Shown here one piece after another: positions 1 through 6,054 of a stretch of 26,270 nt of DNA (position 1 is its first letter; every line of letters starts with the position of its first letter). The position numbers and the translations under genes are program-made. The notes beneath the pieces were generated by a model. It saw only the letters and a program-made list of their open reading frames with translations, had not been told where the DNA came from and did not search any database. The DNA is from a virus, in the IMG/VR virus record IMGVR_UViG_3300048833_000771, positions 1-26,270 of that record, one strand, 5' to 3'.

Positions 1-831
1 CTATCCCTTGCGGGCGCTCGCAATCGCTTCTTCGCCTAACGCGGCGCGAGGGTCAAGCCTTCCGCGCTTGGCGGCTTCGGCCTCCTCGGGCGTCAGGAAG
101 TCGAGATAGAGCTCGGTCGTCTTCACCGAGGAGTGCCGAAGATGCTCCTTGAGGGTGTAGATGTCACCGCCATCCCGCAGGAACTCCACGGCATAGAGGT
201 GGCGCATGTCGTGGAAGCGGAAGCCCCGGAACGCACGCCCCTCTTTCTGTGCCGCCTTCTGTGCCGCCCGCCGTGCGCGTGAATAGACGAACGCGGCCTG
301 GGCGATCGGCTTGCCGTTGACGTGGAAGATGTTGTCGCACAGCAGCGATGCCGGCTGCCGCTCGAAGATCGCTGCAGCCTCCTCGGACAGCGATATCGCC
401 CGCTGCTTGTTCCCCTTGCCGCGCACCAGCAGGCTGCGCCCGGCGATGTTGAACTGTTTCCGCGTTGCTCGCACGAGCTCATCCTGCCGCATGCCGGTGG
501 CGCGGGCGGCGCGCAGCATGTCGGCATAGGCTGGTGCCAGGCGGGACAGGACGAATCGGTAATCGTCCTCGTCCGGCAAGACGATGGGGTCGCGGTTCTC
601 CTTAAGCCGCCGCATCTTGTCGAGCGCCGGATTGCCCTCCCGCCAGCCTTCATCTTCTGAGAAATCGAGCAGCGACGAGATCGCCATCAGGTCGCGCCGG
701 ATCGTGGCGTTGGTGACGCCGGCCGCGCGCCGCGTCGCGACGAAACGGTTGTATGTGTGTTCTTTCCACGGGAACCCGCAGCGCGTGCAGTTCCCTGGCA
801 TTGGCCCAGTCGGGACAGTGCGGTCAGTCAT
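1..831 (-). CDS. int: Tyrosine recombinase (phage integrase), N-terminally truncated or fused
   Basis: This 276-aa protein should catalyse site-specific integration and excision of the prophage. The catalytic domain is complete by eye: Arg115 in GMRQDE, Lys139/Lys142 in GKGNKQR, His207 and Arg210 in HDMR, His233 in LRHSS and the nucleophile Tyr242 in ELYLDF. Residues 29-70 (from RFVATRRAAG to NPAL) match only the second half of a core-binding domain. The first half, normally two further helices and often an extra arm-binding domain, is missing. In its place is a short stretch with a Cys pair (C15, C18 in CTRCGF) that looks like the start of an unrelated small phage protein. The ATG overlaps the stop of the upstream gene by 8 bp (ATGACTGA), so the fused frame should be translated by coupling. 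It is the last gene of a minus-strand operon. The family call is firm; whether it is active is doubtful. Confidence 0.92.
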   Translation of the reverse strand: MTDRTVPTGPMPGNCTRCGFPWKEHTYNRFVATRRAAGVTNATIRRDLMAISSLLDFSEDEGWREGNPALDKMRRLKENRDPIVLPDEDDYRFVLSRLAPAYADMLRAARATGMRQDELVRATRKQFNIAGRSLLVRGKGNKQRAISLSEEAAAIFERQPASLLCDNIFHVNGKPIAQAAFVYSRARRAAQKAAQKEGRAFRGFRFHDMRHLYAVEFLRDGGDIYTLKEHLRHSSVKTTELYLDFLTPEEAEAAKRGRLDPRAALGEEAIASARKG

Positions 832-1132
832 GGGGCGTGTCCTTCCGAAGACGCTTCATCGCGGCGTCGAGCTGTTCGTCGGTGATGGTGGAGAGGCCGC
901 GACGCGACGCCGCCCGGCGCTTGAGTTCGGCGATGGCGGCCGAAAGCTGGCTCTCGTACCAGTTGTCCATCTCACCCTCCCGCCCGGCCATGGCGTCCTG
1001 CATGGCGCATGCGCCGGCTTCAGCAGCTTGATGGATGCGGCGGCGTTCGGCCTCGAAAAGGGCGACGCCCTCGCAGATTTGTTCGGCGACCTTTGCCGCC
1101 ACCTTCACCGCATCCGGCATGTCAGCGGTCAT
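824..1132 (-). CDS. Small helical hypothetical phage protein
   Basis: This 102-aa acidic, Ala/Glu/Arg-rich protein is predicted mostly helical, with heptad-like stretches at residues 5-40 and 60-95, and has no family I recognise. It ends 8 bp inside the integrase start and begins 3 bp after the stop of the next upstream gene, so it belongs to the same translationally coupled operon. Its first codons (MTAD) and the 17 bases around its start codon are identical to those of the neighbouring gene at 1136-1546. The function is unknown. Confidence 0.65.
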   Translation of the reverse strand: MTADMPDAVKVAAKVAEQICEGVALFEAERRRIHQAAEAGACAMQDAMAGREGEMDNWYESQLSAAIAELKRRAASRRGLSTITDEQLDAAMKRLRKDTPHD

Positions 1133-1135
1133 GGC

Positions 1136-1546
1136 TCAATCCTCCCCGAAGACGTAGAGGGGCTTATCGTCCGGCGATCCGCCTTCTGCAGTGTGGATCG
1201 CATATGCTTCTGCAAACGCTATGGTGTGTTCCGGGTCCAGTTCGCCGAAAGAGCTGGTCGCCCAGCATTCATCATGCTGCGCCTTGATCTCGGCATAGGT
1301 GTAGGCGCATTCCTCGCAGAAGATTTCACCGCTCGCCTCGTCTTGGGCCTTGTCGCCGGGCAGGATTAGGCACTCGCAGCCGAGGCAGGTTGCCGGGTCA
1401 TCCGTCAGGCCGTGAGCGTCAAGGAGCGCGTGCCTGCGCAGATTGATCCTATTGAGCACCAGGCGCGCGGACCTCGCCTCGTCGTCGAGAGAGGCAAGTT
1501 CCGACTTCAGAGCCGCACGGGCCTCGGGGGAGATGTCAGCGGTCAT
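1136..1546 (-). CDS. Hypothetical protein with a four-Cys zinc-binding motif
   Basis: This is a 136-aa protein. Residues 1-45 form a charged helical segment. They are followed by Cys54-x2-Cys57 and, 19 residues later, Cys77-x2-Cys80, a spacing typical of a treble-clef or ribbon zinc site (seen in sequence; zinc binding is inferred). Further Cys residues lie at 59 and 94. The C-terminal 40 residues are acidic. The gene overlaps the stop of the upstream gene by 11 bp and precedes the next one by 3 bp, so it is in the int operon. A DksA/TraR-like or other small regulatory zinc-finger role is possible, but the DksA signature is not clear. Confidence 0.6.
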   Translation of the reverse strand: MTADISPEARAALKSELASLDDEARSARLVLNRINLRRHALLDAHGLTDDPATCLGCECLILPGDKAQDEASGEIFCEECAYTYAEIKAQHDECWATSSFGELDPEHTIAFAEAYAIHTAEGGSPDDKPLYVFGED

Positions 1547-1793
1547 GGCGGGGCTCCGCGTTGCGCCGCAGCGTCATGGTGAACTGCTCGTCACCGCCGC
1601 CGAAGCTGACCTCAACCGCTTCCCCATGCGCCGGCATCTCGCCATCGAAGGAGAACGACACCAGAGCCTGCCAGAACTCGCTCATGGCATCGCGCTTATC
1701 CAGCGCCACGTTCGGGTCTTTACCCATGCGAGCTAGCACGATGCGGTTGCTAAGGGCGGCGTGTTTGATGTGGACCTTATCCAAGGCGCTCAC
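1536..1793 (-). CDS. Hypothetical phage protein, GTG start
   Basis: This 85-aa protein begins with GTG at 1791-1793. The start is supported by a 4-bp GTGA overlap with the stop of the small membrane ORF upstream. The N-terminal half is basic and helical (DKVHIKHAALSNRIVLARMG) and the C-terminal half contains beta-like alternation (EAVEVSFGGGDEQFTMTLRR). No domain is recognised. Its place in the int operon suggests an early accessory gene. Confidence 0.55.
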   Translation of the reverse strand: MSALDKVHIKHAALSNRIVLARMGKDPNVALDKRDAMSEFWQALVSFSFDGEMPAHGEAVEVSFGGGDEQFTMTLRRNAEPRHDR

Positions 1794-1942
1794 GATGCGT
1801 CTCCGTAAATTACTAGCGCCGCGACCCTCACGAGGCCGTCAAGGGCGGTGGTCTTGTGGATGAGAAAGCCAGTCAGGAGGCCGATGCCGATGGCTCCGAT
1901 CACGATGGCCGTCATGAGACTTTCGGGCGTCTGGTAGTGCAT
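1790..1942 (-). CDS. 50-aa single-pass membrane peptide
   Basis: This short ORF reads MHYQTPESLMTAIVIGAIGI and continues to a TGA at 1790-1792. A hydrophobic segment spans about residues 10-28, which is enough for one transmembrane helix, followed by a basic/polar tail. Its start codon overlaps the upstream stop (TGATG), and its own stop overlaps the GTG of the next gene. This continuous coupling is the main support for it being real. The function is unknown. Confidence 0.5.
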   Translation of the reverse strand: MHYQTPESLMTAIVIGAIGIGLLTGFLIHKTTALDGLVRVAALVIYGDAS

Positions 1943-2208
1943 CACCCGCCCTCCTTCATGGCCGCGTCGCGGGCGGCAAGGAAGCTCTCGCCGGCATAGG
2001 TTAAGACGAGACGGTCTTTGTGCGCCGGGTTGTGCGGCACGTAGACTTCGACAAGTCGCTGACGTTCGAGACGAAGGCGTACCGAGTCAGGGATTAGGTC
2101 GTACCGCTGCCCCGGATACATGCCGCCACGACGGGCTCCGATCTCGCGCAGCCATTTCACGTCTTTCGCACGTACCGGGCGCTCTCCGGCCTTCGCGGGG
2201 TCAGTCAT
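1942..2208 (-). CDS. Small winged-helix-like hypothetical protein
   Basis: The likely protein is 88 aa, starting at the ATG at 2206-2208. That start overlaps the stop of the DUF5131 gene by 8 bp (ATGACTGA), the same arrangement as at the integrase start. A longer frame runs further upstream, but it lies entirely over the DUF5131 gene and is not needed. The segment LIPDSVRLRLERQRLVEVYV followed by LVLTYAGESFLAAR resembles the recognition helix and wing of small winged-helix proteins. This is inference from pattern only. A role as a small DNA-binding early protein is possible. Confidence 0.6.
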   Translation of the reverse strand: MTDPAKAGERPVRAKDVKWLREIGARRGGMYPGQRYDLIPDSVRLRLERQRLVEVYVPHNPAHKDRLVLTYAGESFLAARDAAMKEGG

Positions 2209-3091
2209 GGGCGGGGACCTCCGGGCGCGCGTCGTGCAGAACGAAGTCGACAAGCCGGCCGGAAAGCCGCTTCCCAACGCGAGCCATGACGACATCGCTG
2301 CTTCCCCACGGCGCGATGATGTTTCGGCCGTCCACCGGCGCGTAAGGCTCGGGAATGAGACCAAGCGCAAAAGCGTACCCGCGCGGCATCCACTCGCCGT
2401 TTTGCTTGTGGTGGAAAGCCGCGCCGACTTCATCGGTTTGATCGCGTAAGCTTCGGAACCAGGAAGGATGCGACGGCCGCGCCTTGTGCTCTCCCTGGTC
2501 CGTCTCGCCGCCAGTGATGACCCAGTCGATGCCGTGCAGAGGCCCGGCGACAGGGCCGAGCAGAGGCTCGCAGGACAGAAATGCAAAAGCCGGATCGACT
2601 AGGTGTTTCGCCGCGCGAAGTGCAGGCACGTTGGTGTCGAACCGCTTTTGGTCTTCGACCGTGGTGCCGAGCGCCGCGTTGCGTGGAAGGCCGCCGGCTT
2701 GTCGGCACAGCCCGACAATGTTCTGCGGGCGCTTGGTGAGCAGCAGGTACACCAGCCGGGGCGTTCGGCGCATGACCTCGAAGGCTTCGGCGCGCCATTC
2801 AGCCGGCACCTGATTGTCGAAGATGTCGGCCAGCGAGGCGCAGAAGACGAACGGCCGGGTGCCGGCCTTCTCAGCCTTGCGGTGCCAGCGGAACGGGTCG
2901 TTCCAGGTCGACGCCGACGTGCGCGACCGCGTGCCTACGCCCTTGCCGGGGGCGCCCCATTCGACGCGACCATGACGCTTGTCCATCAGCTGCTCGGCGT
3001 AGCAGCCATCGCAGGCCGGTGAGACCTTCGTGCAGCCGATCCACGGGTTCCACGTGTGATCGCACCACGAAATTGCTGTGACCTCACCCAC
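2201..3091 (-). CDS. DUF5131 / phage Gp37-Gp68 family protein
   Basis: This 296-aa protein starts with GTG at 3089-3091 behind a strong GGGAGGG ribosome-binding site. The N-terminus has the family hallmark ISWCDHTWNPWIGC followed by C-x6-C-x2-C (Cys20, Cys27, Cys30) and CYAEQ. The family is radical-SAM-like, so an iron-sulphur cluster is likely at these Cys. Later family landmarks are FCASLADIFD, LLLTKRP, LGTTVEDQ, FLSCEPLLG and WVITGGE. The length is normal and no motif is missing. These proteins are common in phages and mobile elements, and their substrate is not known to me. It is the first gene of the minus-strand operon ending in int. It overlaps the opposite-strand NusG-like ORF at their 5' ends, which leaves no obvious promoter interval. 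Confidence 0.88.
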   Translation of the reverse strand: MGEVTAISWCDHTWNPWIGCTKVSPACDGCYAEQLMDKRHGRVEWGAPGKGVGTRSRTSASTWNDPFRWHRKAEKAGTRPFVFCASLADIFDNQVPAEWRAEAFEVMRRTPRLVYLLLTKRPQNIVGLCRQAGGLPRNAALGTTVEDQKRFDTNVPALRAAKHLVDPAFAFLSCEPLLGPVAGPLHGIDWVITGGETDQGEHKARPSHPSWFRSLRDQTDEVGAAFHHKQNGEWMPRGYAFALGLIPEPYAPVDGRNIIAPWGSSDVVMARVGKRLSGRLVDFVLHDARPEVPAHD

Positions 3092-3614
3092 GGCGCCCTC
3101 CCTCGCTGTCGGCGAAGGGGCGGGCGCCCCGCGCGTTGTGAATGATCAGCGTCAGTGCTTGGATGATGAAGCCTTCACCCGAGTGCGCCGCCGCCGGCGG
3201 AAACCAGGCACGACGCAGATGATCGTCGAATGGGTCGATAAGCCGTTCTTCAGCCGTTACGTGTTCGTCGGCCTCGATCACGACGGGCAGATCGGCATGG
3301 TGAACGCCGAGGACACGGTTTCGACCATTGTGACGCTTGGCGGTGTGCCGATGCGCATTCCGCCAATCATCATCGATCGCCTGATGGCGCTGACGGATGA
3401 CCGGGGGCTTGTCGGCGCCATCGACCTGACGGCCCGGCCGCGCATTCCGGACGGCACTCTCGTCACCCTCAAGTCCGATCATCCCTTGGCCGGTGTCGTT
3501 GGCGAGGTGGTGCGGGACGCGGGCAAGGAGGTGGTTGTTCTGCTCAGCATGCTTGGAGCCACGCGCGAGGTGCGCGTCGACCCCAGGCATGTGAAAGACG
3601 CTGCGGCGGCTTGA
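3078..3614 (+). CDS. NusG/RfaH-like transcription antitermination protein, N-terminus probably truncated
   Basis: From about residue 31 (DEAFTRVRRRRRKPG) the protein follows the NusG N-terminal domain, including the diagnostic FFSRYVFVGLD strand and GGVPMRIP. Residues 122-170 look like a KOW domain (DGTLVTLKSDHPLAGVVGEV, then LLSMLGATREV). Such proteins bind RNA polymerase and promote read-through of terminators. The first 20-25 residues of the NusG fold, usually with WYAV and a following Glu helix, are not seen in any frame upstream. The start is uncertain: GTG 3078 gives 178 aa and GTG 3138 about 158 aa, and neither has a convincing ribosome-binding site. Two terminator-like hairpins follow within 250 bp, which fits an antitermination role. 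The family call is good; the truncation is an inference. Confidence 0.75.
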   Translation: MTSPTAPSLAVGEGAGAPRVVNDQRQCLDDEAFTRVRRRRRKPGTTQMIVEWVDKPFFSRYVFVGLDHDGQIGMVNAEDTVSTIVTLGGVPMRIPPIIIDRLMALTDDRGLVGAIDLTARPRIPDGTLVTLKSDHPLAGVVGEVVRDAGKEVVVLLSMLGATREVRVDPRHVKDAAAA

Positions 3615-3763
3615 CGATGGGCCGCAACTCAGCGTAAACCAGCAACGTCGACGCTTCCGCGTCGGCGGTCGCGGAAATCGTCTCATGAGGCGCGCGATCG
3701 GTTGCAATGGGCCCGACCCGACAGGGCGACCTTCCCAACGCAGCCCGGCCGCTACGGCCTAGA

Positions 3764-3786
3764 TCGCCCGCCGTGGGCGAGTTTTT
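3764..3786 (+). terminator. Intrinsic-terminator-like hairpin 1
   Basis: A perfect 6-bp stem TCGCCC/GGGCGA with a 5-nt loop is followed by GTTTTTG. It lies 150 bp after the NusG-like gene. The short stem makes it a modest terminator on its own. Confidence 0.55.
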
Positions 3787-3833
3787 GTGTTTACGTCAGC
3801 TAGAAGCGCCATCGACACTATCGACCCCATCAG

Positions 3834-3861
3834 CCCGCCCGCTCACGCGCGGCGGGTTTTT
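3834..3861 (+). terminator. Intrinsic-terminator-like hairpin 2
   Basis: The stem CCCGCC/GGCGGG extends through one bulged C to CGC/GCG with loop TCAC, and is followed directly by TTTTT. It is stronger than hairpin 1 and placed about 50 bp downstream of it. Both precede the plus-strand gene run. Confidence 0.7.
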
Positions 3862-3919
3862 CGTGGGAGCCGACCCTGCACGGCACATGAACCACGCCAC
3901 CACATCTGAGGCCGTTCTC

Positions 3920-4156
3920 ATGACGCTGACGCATAAGGGCTGGTTTGGTCTGTGCCCGGTCTACATCGGCGATATTCACGGCGACGCCCCGTTGTTGGTC
4001 GAGCGGCATTGGACGCTTCTCCCGCTGATGCTGATCTCCGAATGGTTCTTCGCCGCGATCATCTTCGTGAAGTCGTGGCAGGACCCGGAATGGGAGCCGG
4101 CTTGGCCGATCAAAGTTACTGGCGACATTGATCCTCGCCCCGCGCCTGGTGCGTGA
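3920..4156 (+). CDS. Small membrane protein, hypothetical
   Basis: This 78-aa protein starts at ATG 3920 with GAGG nine bases upstream. An upstream ATG at 3887 lacks such a site. One hydrophobic segment is visible (LLPLMLISEWFFAAIIFV), flanked by charged residues. The C-terminus is Pro-rich. Its stop overlaps a following ATG (TGATG). It is the first gene after the tandem terminators. The function is unknown. Confidence 0.55.
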   Translation: MTLTHKGWFGLCPVYIGDIHGDAPLLVERHWTLLPLMLISEWFFAAIIFVKSWQDPEWEPAWPIKVTGDIDPRPAPGA

Positions 4157-4257
4157 TGCCCATCACTCTCACCTGCTCCGCAGATATAGCCCGCTGGCTC
4201 ACGACCCGAGCGCAGGCGTCTATCTCTGGCCTAGGGTTGCTGAGACGGAAGGGATGA
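4156..4257 (+). CDS. Possible 33-aa peptide
   Basis: An ATG overlaps the stop of the upstream gene (TGATG) and opens a 33-codon frame, MPITLTCSADIARWLTTRAQ to a TGA at 4255-4257. Support is limited to the coupling and to filling the gap before the next gene. It may be non-coding. Confidence 0.25.
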   Translation: MPITLTCSADIARWLTTRAQASISGLGLLRRKG

Positions 4258-4276
4258 AGGGAATGGGAGGCGGGAA

Positions 4277-4477
4277 GTGAAGAACAAACTTCGCGCTCGC
4301 CGCCGGGCTGATCTCGCTCGGATGAAACAGAAGTGCCGCCGCTTGTATCCGCATGACCCCAAAGCGCGGCTTGCGGATCACCTGACGCCCTGCTCCGGGC
4401 CTTGTTGCGGCAATCCGCGTAAATGGTTCGGCGACCGCACCATGCAGGAGCGCCGCGCTCTGGAATGTGCTGCGTGA
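4277..4477 (+). CDS. Small basic Cys-rich phage protein
   Basis: This 66-aa protein has a GTG start directly behind GGAGGCGGG. It is strongly basic at the N-terminus, then carries YPHDPKARLADHLTPCSGPC and CGNPRKWFG, with Cys39, Cys43 and Cys44 and a His35. This pattern of a Lys/Arg helix, PHDPKA, ADHL and a CGNPR end recurs in many alphaproteobacterial phages as I recall, but has no assigned function. A nucleic-acid-binding metal knuckle is plausible. Confidence 0.7.
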   Translation: MKNKLRARRRADLARMKQKCRRLYPHDPKARLADHLTPCSGPCCGNPRKWFGDRTMQERRALECAA

Positions 4478-4662
4478 CCCACCTCATCATCTTGGTCTGC
4501 GCCATCGCAGCGCCCTCTACCTGCCACGAAGAACGCCTCCCCACAGAGGCCCGTCAGTCCATGCCTATGGAGTGCATGTCGGCGATGGTCGAATGGGCGC
4601 GTGAGCATCCTAAGTGGCGCGTGGTAAGCTGGCGGTGCGGTGTGCGCGAGGAGAGCATCTAA
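4474..4662 (+). CDS. Small exported Cys-containing protein
   Basis: This 62-aa protein is taken from GTG 4474, which overlaps the upstream stop (GTGA). An ATG at 4465 is an alternative and adds three residues. A short hydrophobic N-terminus (THLIILVCAIAAPSTC) looks like a signal peptide. It is followed by a soluble segment with Cys and Trp (MECMSAMVEWAREHPKWRVV, ending WRCG). This arrangement is familiar from phage accessory genes of Rhizobiales; the role is unknown. Its stop overlaps the next start (TAATG). Confidence 0.6.
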   Translation: MTHLIILVCAIAAPSTCHEERLPTEARQSMPMECMSAMVEWAREHPKWRVVSWRCGVREESI

Positions 4663-4844
4663 TGCCGCTTCTCTGGCTGCTCGGCACGTTCATCCTTTGG
4701 CTGGGCGTTCTTGCGTTCTGGTGGGGATGTTCGGTCCTCGTCGGTTTCAGCCCGTTGAGCCACGATCAGGCCTTGGCAATCCTCTTTGTGCTCGCGCCCG
4801 TCACGGGGATCGGGGCTCTCGTGGCCTATGGAAAGTGTGCATGA
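4662..4844 (+). CDS. Two-TM small membrane protein
   Basis: This 60-aa protein starts at ATG 4662, overlapping the upstream stop. Two hydrophobic segments are visible: LLWLLGTFILWLGVLAFWWG, and ALAILFVLAPVTGIGALVAY, separated by a short polar loop. Its stop overlaps the next start (ATGA). No family is recognised. A holin-like or superinfection-exclusion role could be imagined, but nothing here shows it. Confidence 0.55.
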   Translation: MPLLWLLGTFILWLGVLAFWWGCSVLVGFSPLSHDQALAILFVLAPVTGIGALVAYGKCA

Positions 4845-5116
4845 ACGAAGCGCTTTACATGACAACGGCACAGGCAGCCGATCGGCTTGGTTGGCCGCGC
4901 AACGCCTTCTCCGACATCCAGCAGAACCTGCCTGGGTGCGCGATCAATTCCAACGCCAAGTCGCCTCTCGGCAATCGGCCTCGCTGGCCGGTGGAGTTCG
5001 TCGAGAAGCTGGCGATCCTTTCCGGGCTGGGGTTCAAGCACCTGCCTGCCGCGCGCGTGGCGATAGTCGCCAAGCTCGAAGGCGGTCGGCTGATCATAGA
5101 TCCCGCGAAGGACTAG
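4841..5116 (+). CDS. Small HTH-like DNA-binding protein, hypothetical
   Basis: This 91-aa protein starts at ATG 4841, overlapping the upstream stop. MTTAQAADRLGWPRNAFSDI at residues 7-26 looks like a MerR/AlpA-type helix-turn-helix (T-x-x-x-A-A-x-x-L-G-W). The rest includes a basic stretch and a hydrophobic C-terminal segment. A regulatory or small-terminase-like role is possible. Its stop codon overlaps by 4 bp the stop of the convergent lipoprotein gene. Confidence 0.6.
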   Translation: MNEALYMTTAQAADRLGWPRNAFSDIQQNLPGCAINSNAKSPLGNRPRWPVEFVEKLAILSGLGFKHLPAARVAIVAKLEGGRLIIDPAKD

Positions 5117-5520
5117 AACGCCGGGCAGGCGGTTGAGCCATTCGCCCATTCGACCACCAGATCGCGCACGCGCGCCGGGGCCAGCTGGTTACCGCTGTAG
5201 ACGGTTAGGCGGCTGCCTTCTCCGACCTTCTCGATCTTGGCTGACATGTAATAGTTCCGGGCGAGGCTCCCGTGCGAATAGGTGACCTCGCCATAGCCGA
5301 GTTCGTTGTAGAGCTCGGTGTCGACCTCGAATGAACCGCCTTCGCCCACATCGACCTTGAGGCACCGCGTGGCCTGCTTGGCCACCCGCCGATAGATCTC
5401 CTGATAGTTCTCCTTGAACTCCAAGACGGTCGGCGCGGTCTTCTGTTCCAGATCCGTTGGCGTGGTGGAGCAGCCCGCCACGGTGAGTCCGATGAGAACG
5501 ATCGCAAAGGCGAGGCGCAT
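5113..5520 (-). CDS. Lipoprotein on the opposite strand (candidate moron)
   Basis: This 135-aa protein has a classical lipoprotein signal: MRLAFAIVLIGLTVAGC with lipobox VAGC and the lipidated Cys at 17. The mature part carries LEFKENYQEIYRRVAKQATR and alternating beta-like segments, with Cys residues near 54 and 132 that could pair. AAAGGA lies about 7 bases before the ATG. It resembles small lipoproteins annotated as BPTD_2524-type, a recollection not checked here. It is the only minus-strand gene inside the plus-strand run, so it probably has its own promoter and is expressed from the lysogen. Outer-membrane placement could alter surface properties or phage sensitivity, but that is inference. 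Confidence 0.8.
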   Translation of the reverse strand: MRLAFAIVLIGLTVAGCSTTPTDLEQKTAPTVLEFKENYQEIYRRVAKQATRCLKVDVGEGGSFEVDTELYNELGYGEVTYSHGSLARNYYMSAKIEKVGEGSRLTVYSGNQLAPARVRDLVVEWANGSTACPAF

Positions 5521-5554
5521 GGTGAGTTCCTTTCAACTTGCGGGATACTGACCG

Positions 5555-5689
5555 ATGGCGATGAAGGTCCGCAAGACGGAACACGCAGGCGCGAAGCGAG
5601 CCAAAGGGCACTGGGGCCGGAAAGCGGAAGCGAAGGCGCACGCGGCGCGGCGCCGTCGTGAGGATGGCAAGGCGGAGTGCCGGCGCTGA
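5555..5689 (+). CDS. 44-aa highly basic phage protein (KTEHAG type)
   Basis: A 44-codon frame reads MAMKVRKTEHAGAKRAKGHW and continues with GRKAEAKAHAARRRRE to a TGA that overlaps the next ATG (TGATG). The KTEHAG...GHWG...EAK pattern recurs in my memory as a tiny conserved gene near phage HNH/terminase genes. The coupling fixes the start of the HNH gene. The high Lys/Arg content suggests nucleic-acid binding. Confidence 0.6.
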   Translation: MAMKVRKTEHAGAKRAKGHWGRKAEAKAHAARRRREDGKAECRR

Positions 5690-6051
5690 TGGCTGATCGC
5701 CGCCACGCCCGCCTCACCACGCTGCGGCCCAAGGTGGCCGCCGTCTTCACCGGCGCGGCGCGCCCGCTGCCGAAGGAAGCCGACGCCGAACTGCTCACTC
5801 CTGAGCATCGCCGCTGGCGACAGACCGTGTGCGACCGCGCCGGCTGGCGCTGCGAGCATATTGAGAACGGCCAGCGCTGTGAGCGCAGCCGGGCCAATGG
5901 CGACAGGATGATCGCCGACCACATTCGAGAGCGCGCCGATGGTGGAGCGCTCTATGACCCGACGAACGGCCAGTGCCTGTGCGCAGCGCACAACACGGCC
6001 AAGGGGCTGCGGGCGCGCGCCGAGCGCATGCAGCGGCCCGTGAGGATCTAG
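5689..6051 (+). CDS. HNH endonuclease
   Basis: The protein is 120 aa when started at ATG 5689, which overlaps the stop of the small basic ORF. A GTG 12 bases earlier is the alternative. Four Cys form a likely structural zinc site: CDRAGWRCEH supplies two, and the later NGQRC and QCLC segments the others. The HNH core is ADHIRERADGG, then DPTNGQCLCAAHNTAKG, giving the metal-binding Asp-His, Asn and His. Free-standing HNH nucleases next to terminase genes are common in HK97-like cos phages, where they take part in genome cutting at cos with the terminase. Its position 0.9 kb before the small terminase fits that role. Confidence 0.88.
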   Translation: MADRRHARLTTLRPKVAAVFTGAARPLPKEADAELLTPEHRRWRQTVCDRAGWRCEHIENGQRCERSRANGDRMIADHIRERADGGALYDPTNGQCLCAAHNTAKGLRARAERMQRPVRI

Positions 6052-6054
6052 GAC

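Larger units (their letters stand above)
3615..3919. other. Non-coding leader region with tandem hairpins
   Basis: These 305 bases between the antiterminator gene and the first small gene hold no ORF with a plausible start and family. They contain a short hairpin without a T-tract (CGACGC/GCGTCG, 3649-3664) and two hairpins with T-tracts, listed separately. I see no convincing -35/-10 pair with normal spacing. The region may be a put or nut-like leader where the polymerase is modified or stopped before the downstream operon. Confidence 0.5.

Noticed and set aside
3084-3707. 207-aa minus-strand frame covering the NusG-like gene
   Set aside because: Most of it is antisense to NusG-like coding sequence. 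Only its last 25-30 residues look like a real gene end, and that is used as evidence for a deletion joint instead.
3790-3824. Possible promoter TTTACG ... TATCGA between the tandem hairpins
   Set aside because: The spacer is 23 bp and both hexamers are weak.
5113-5520. Lipoprotein as the outer-membrane spanin of the phage
   Set aside because: It is on the opposite strand and about 17 kb from the lysis genes. Its size and sequence do not resemble short Pro-rich o-spanins.
5205-5924. 239-aa minus-strand frame running from the HNH gene into the lipoprotein gene
   Set aside because: It is Arg/Ser/Pro-rich and overlaps two better-supported genes in other frames.
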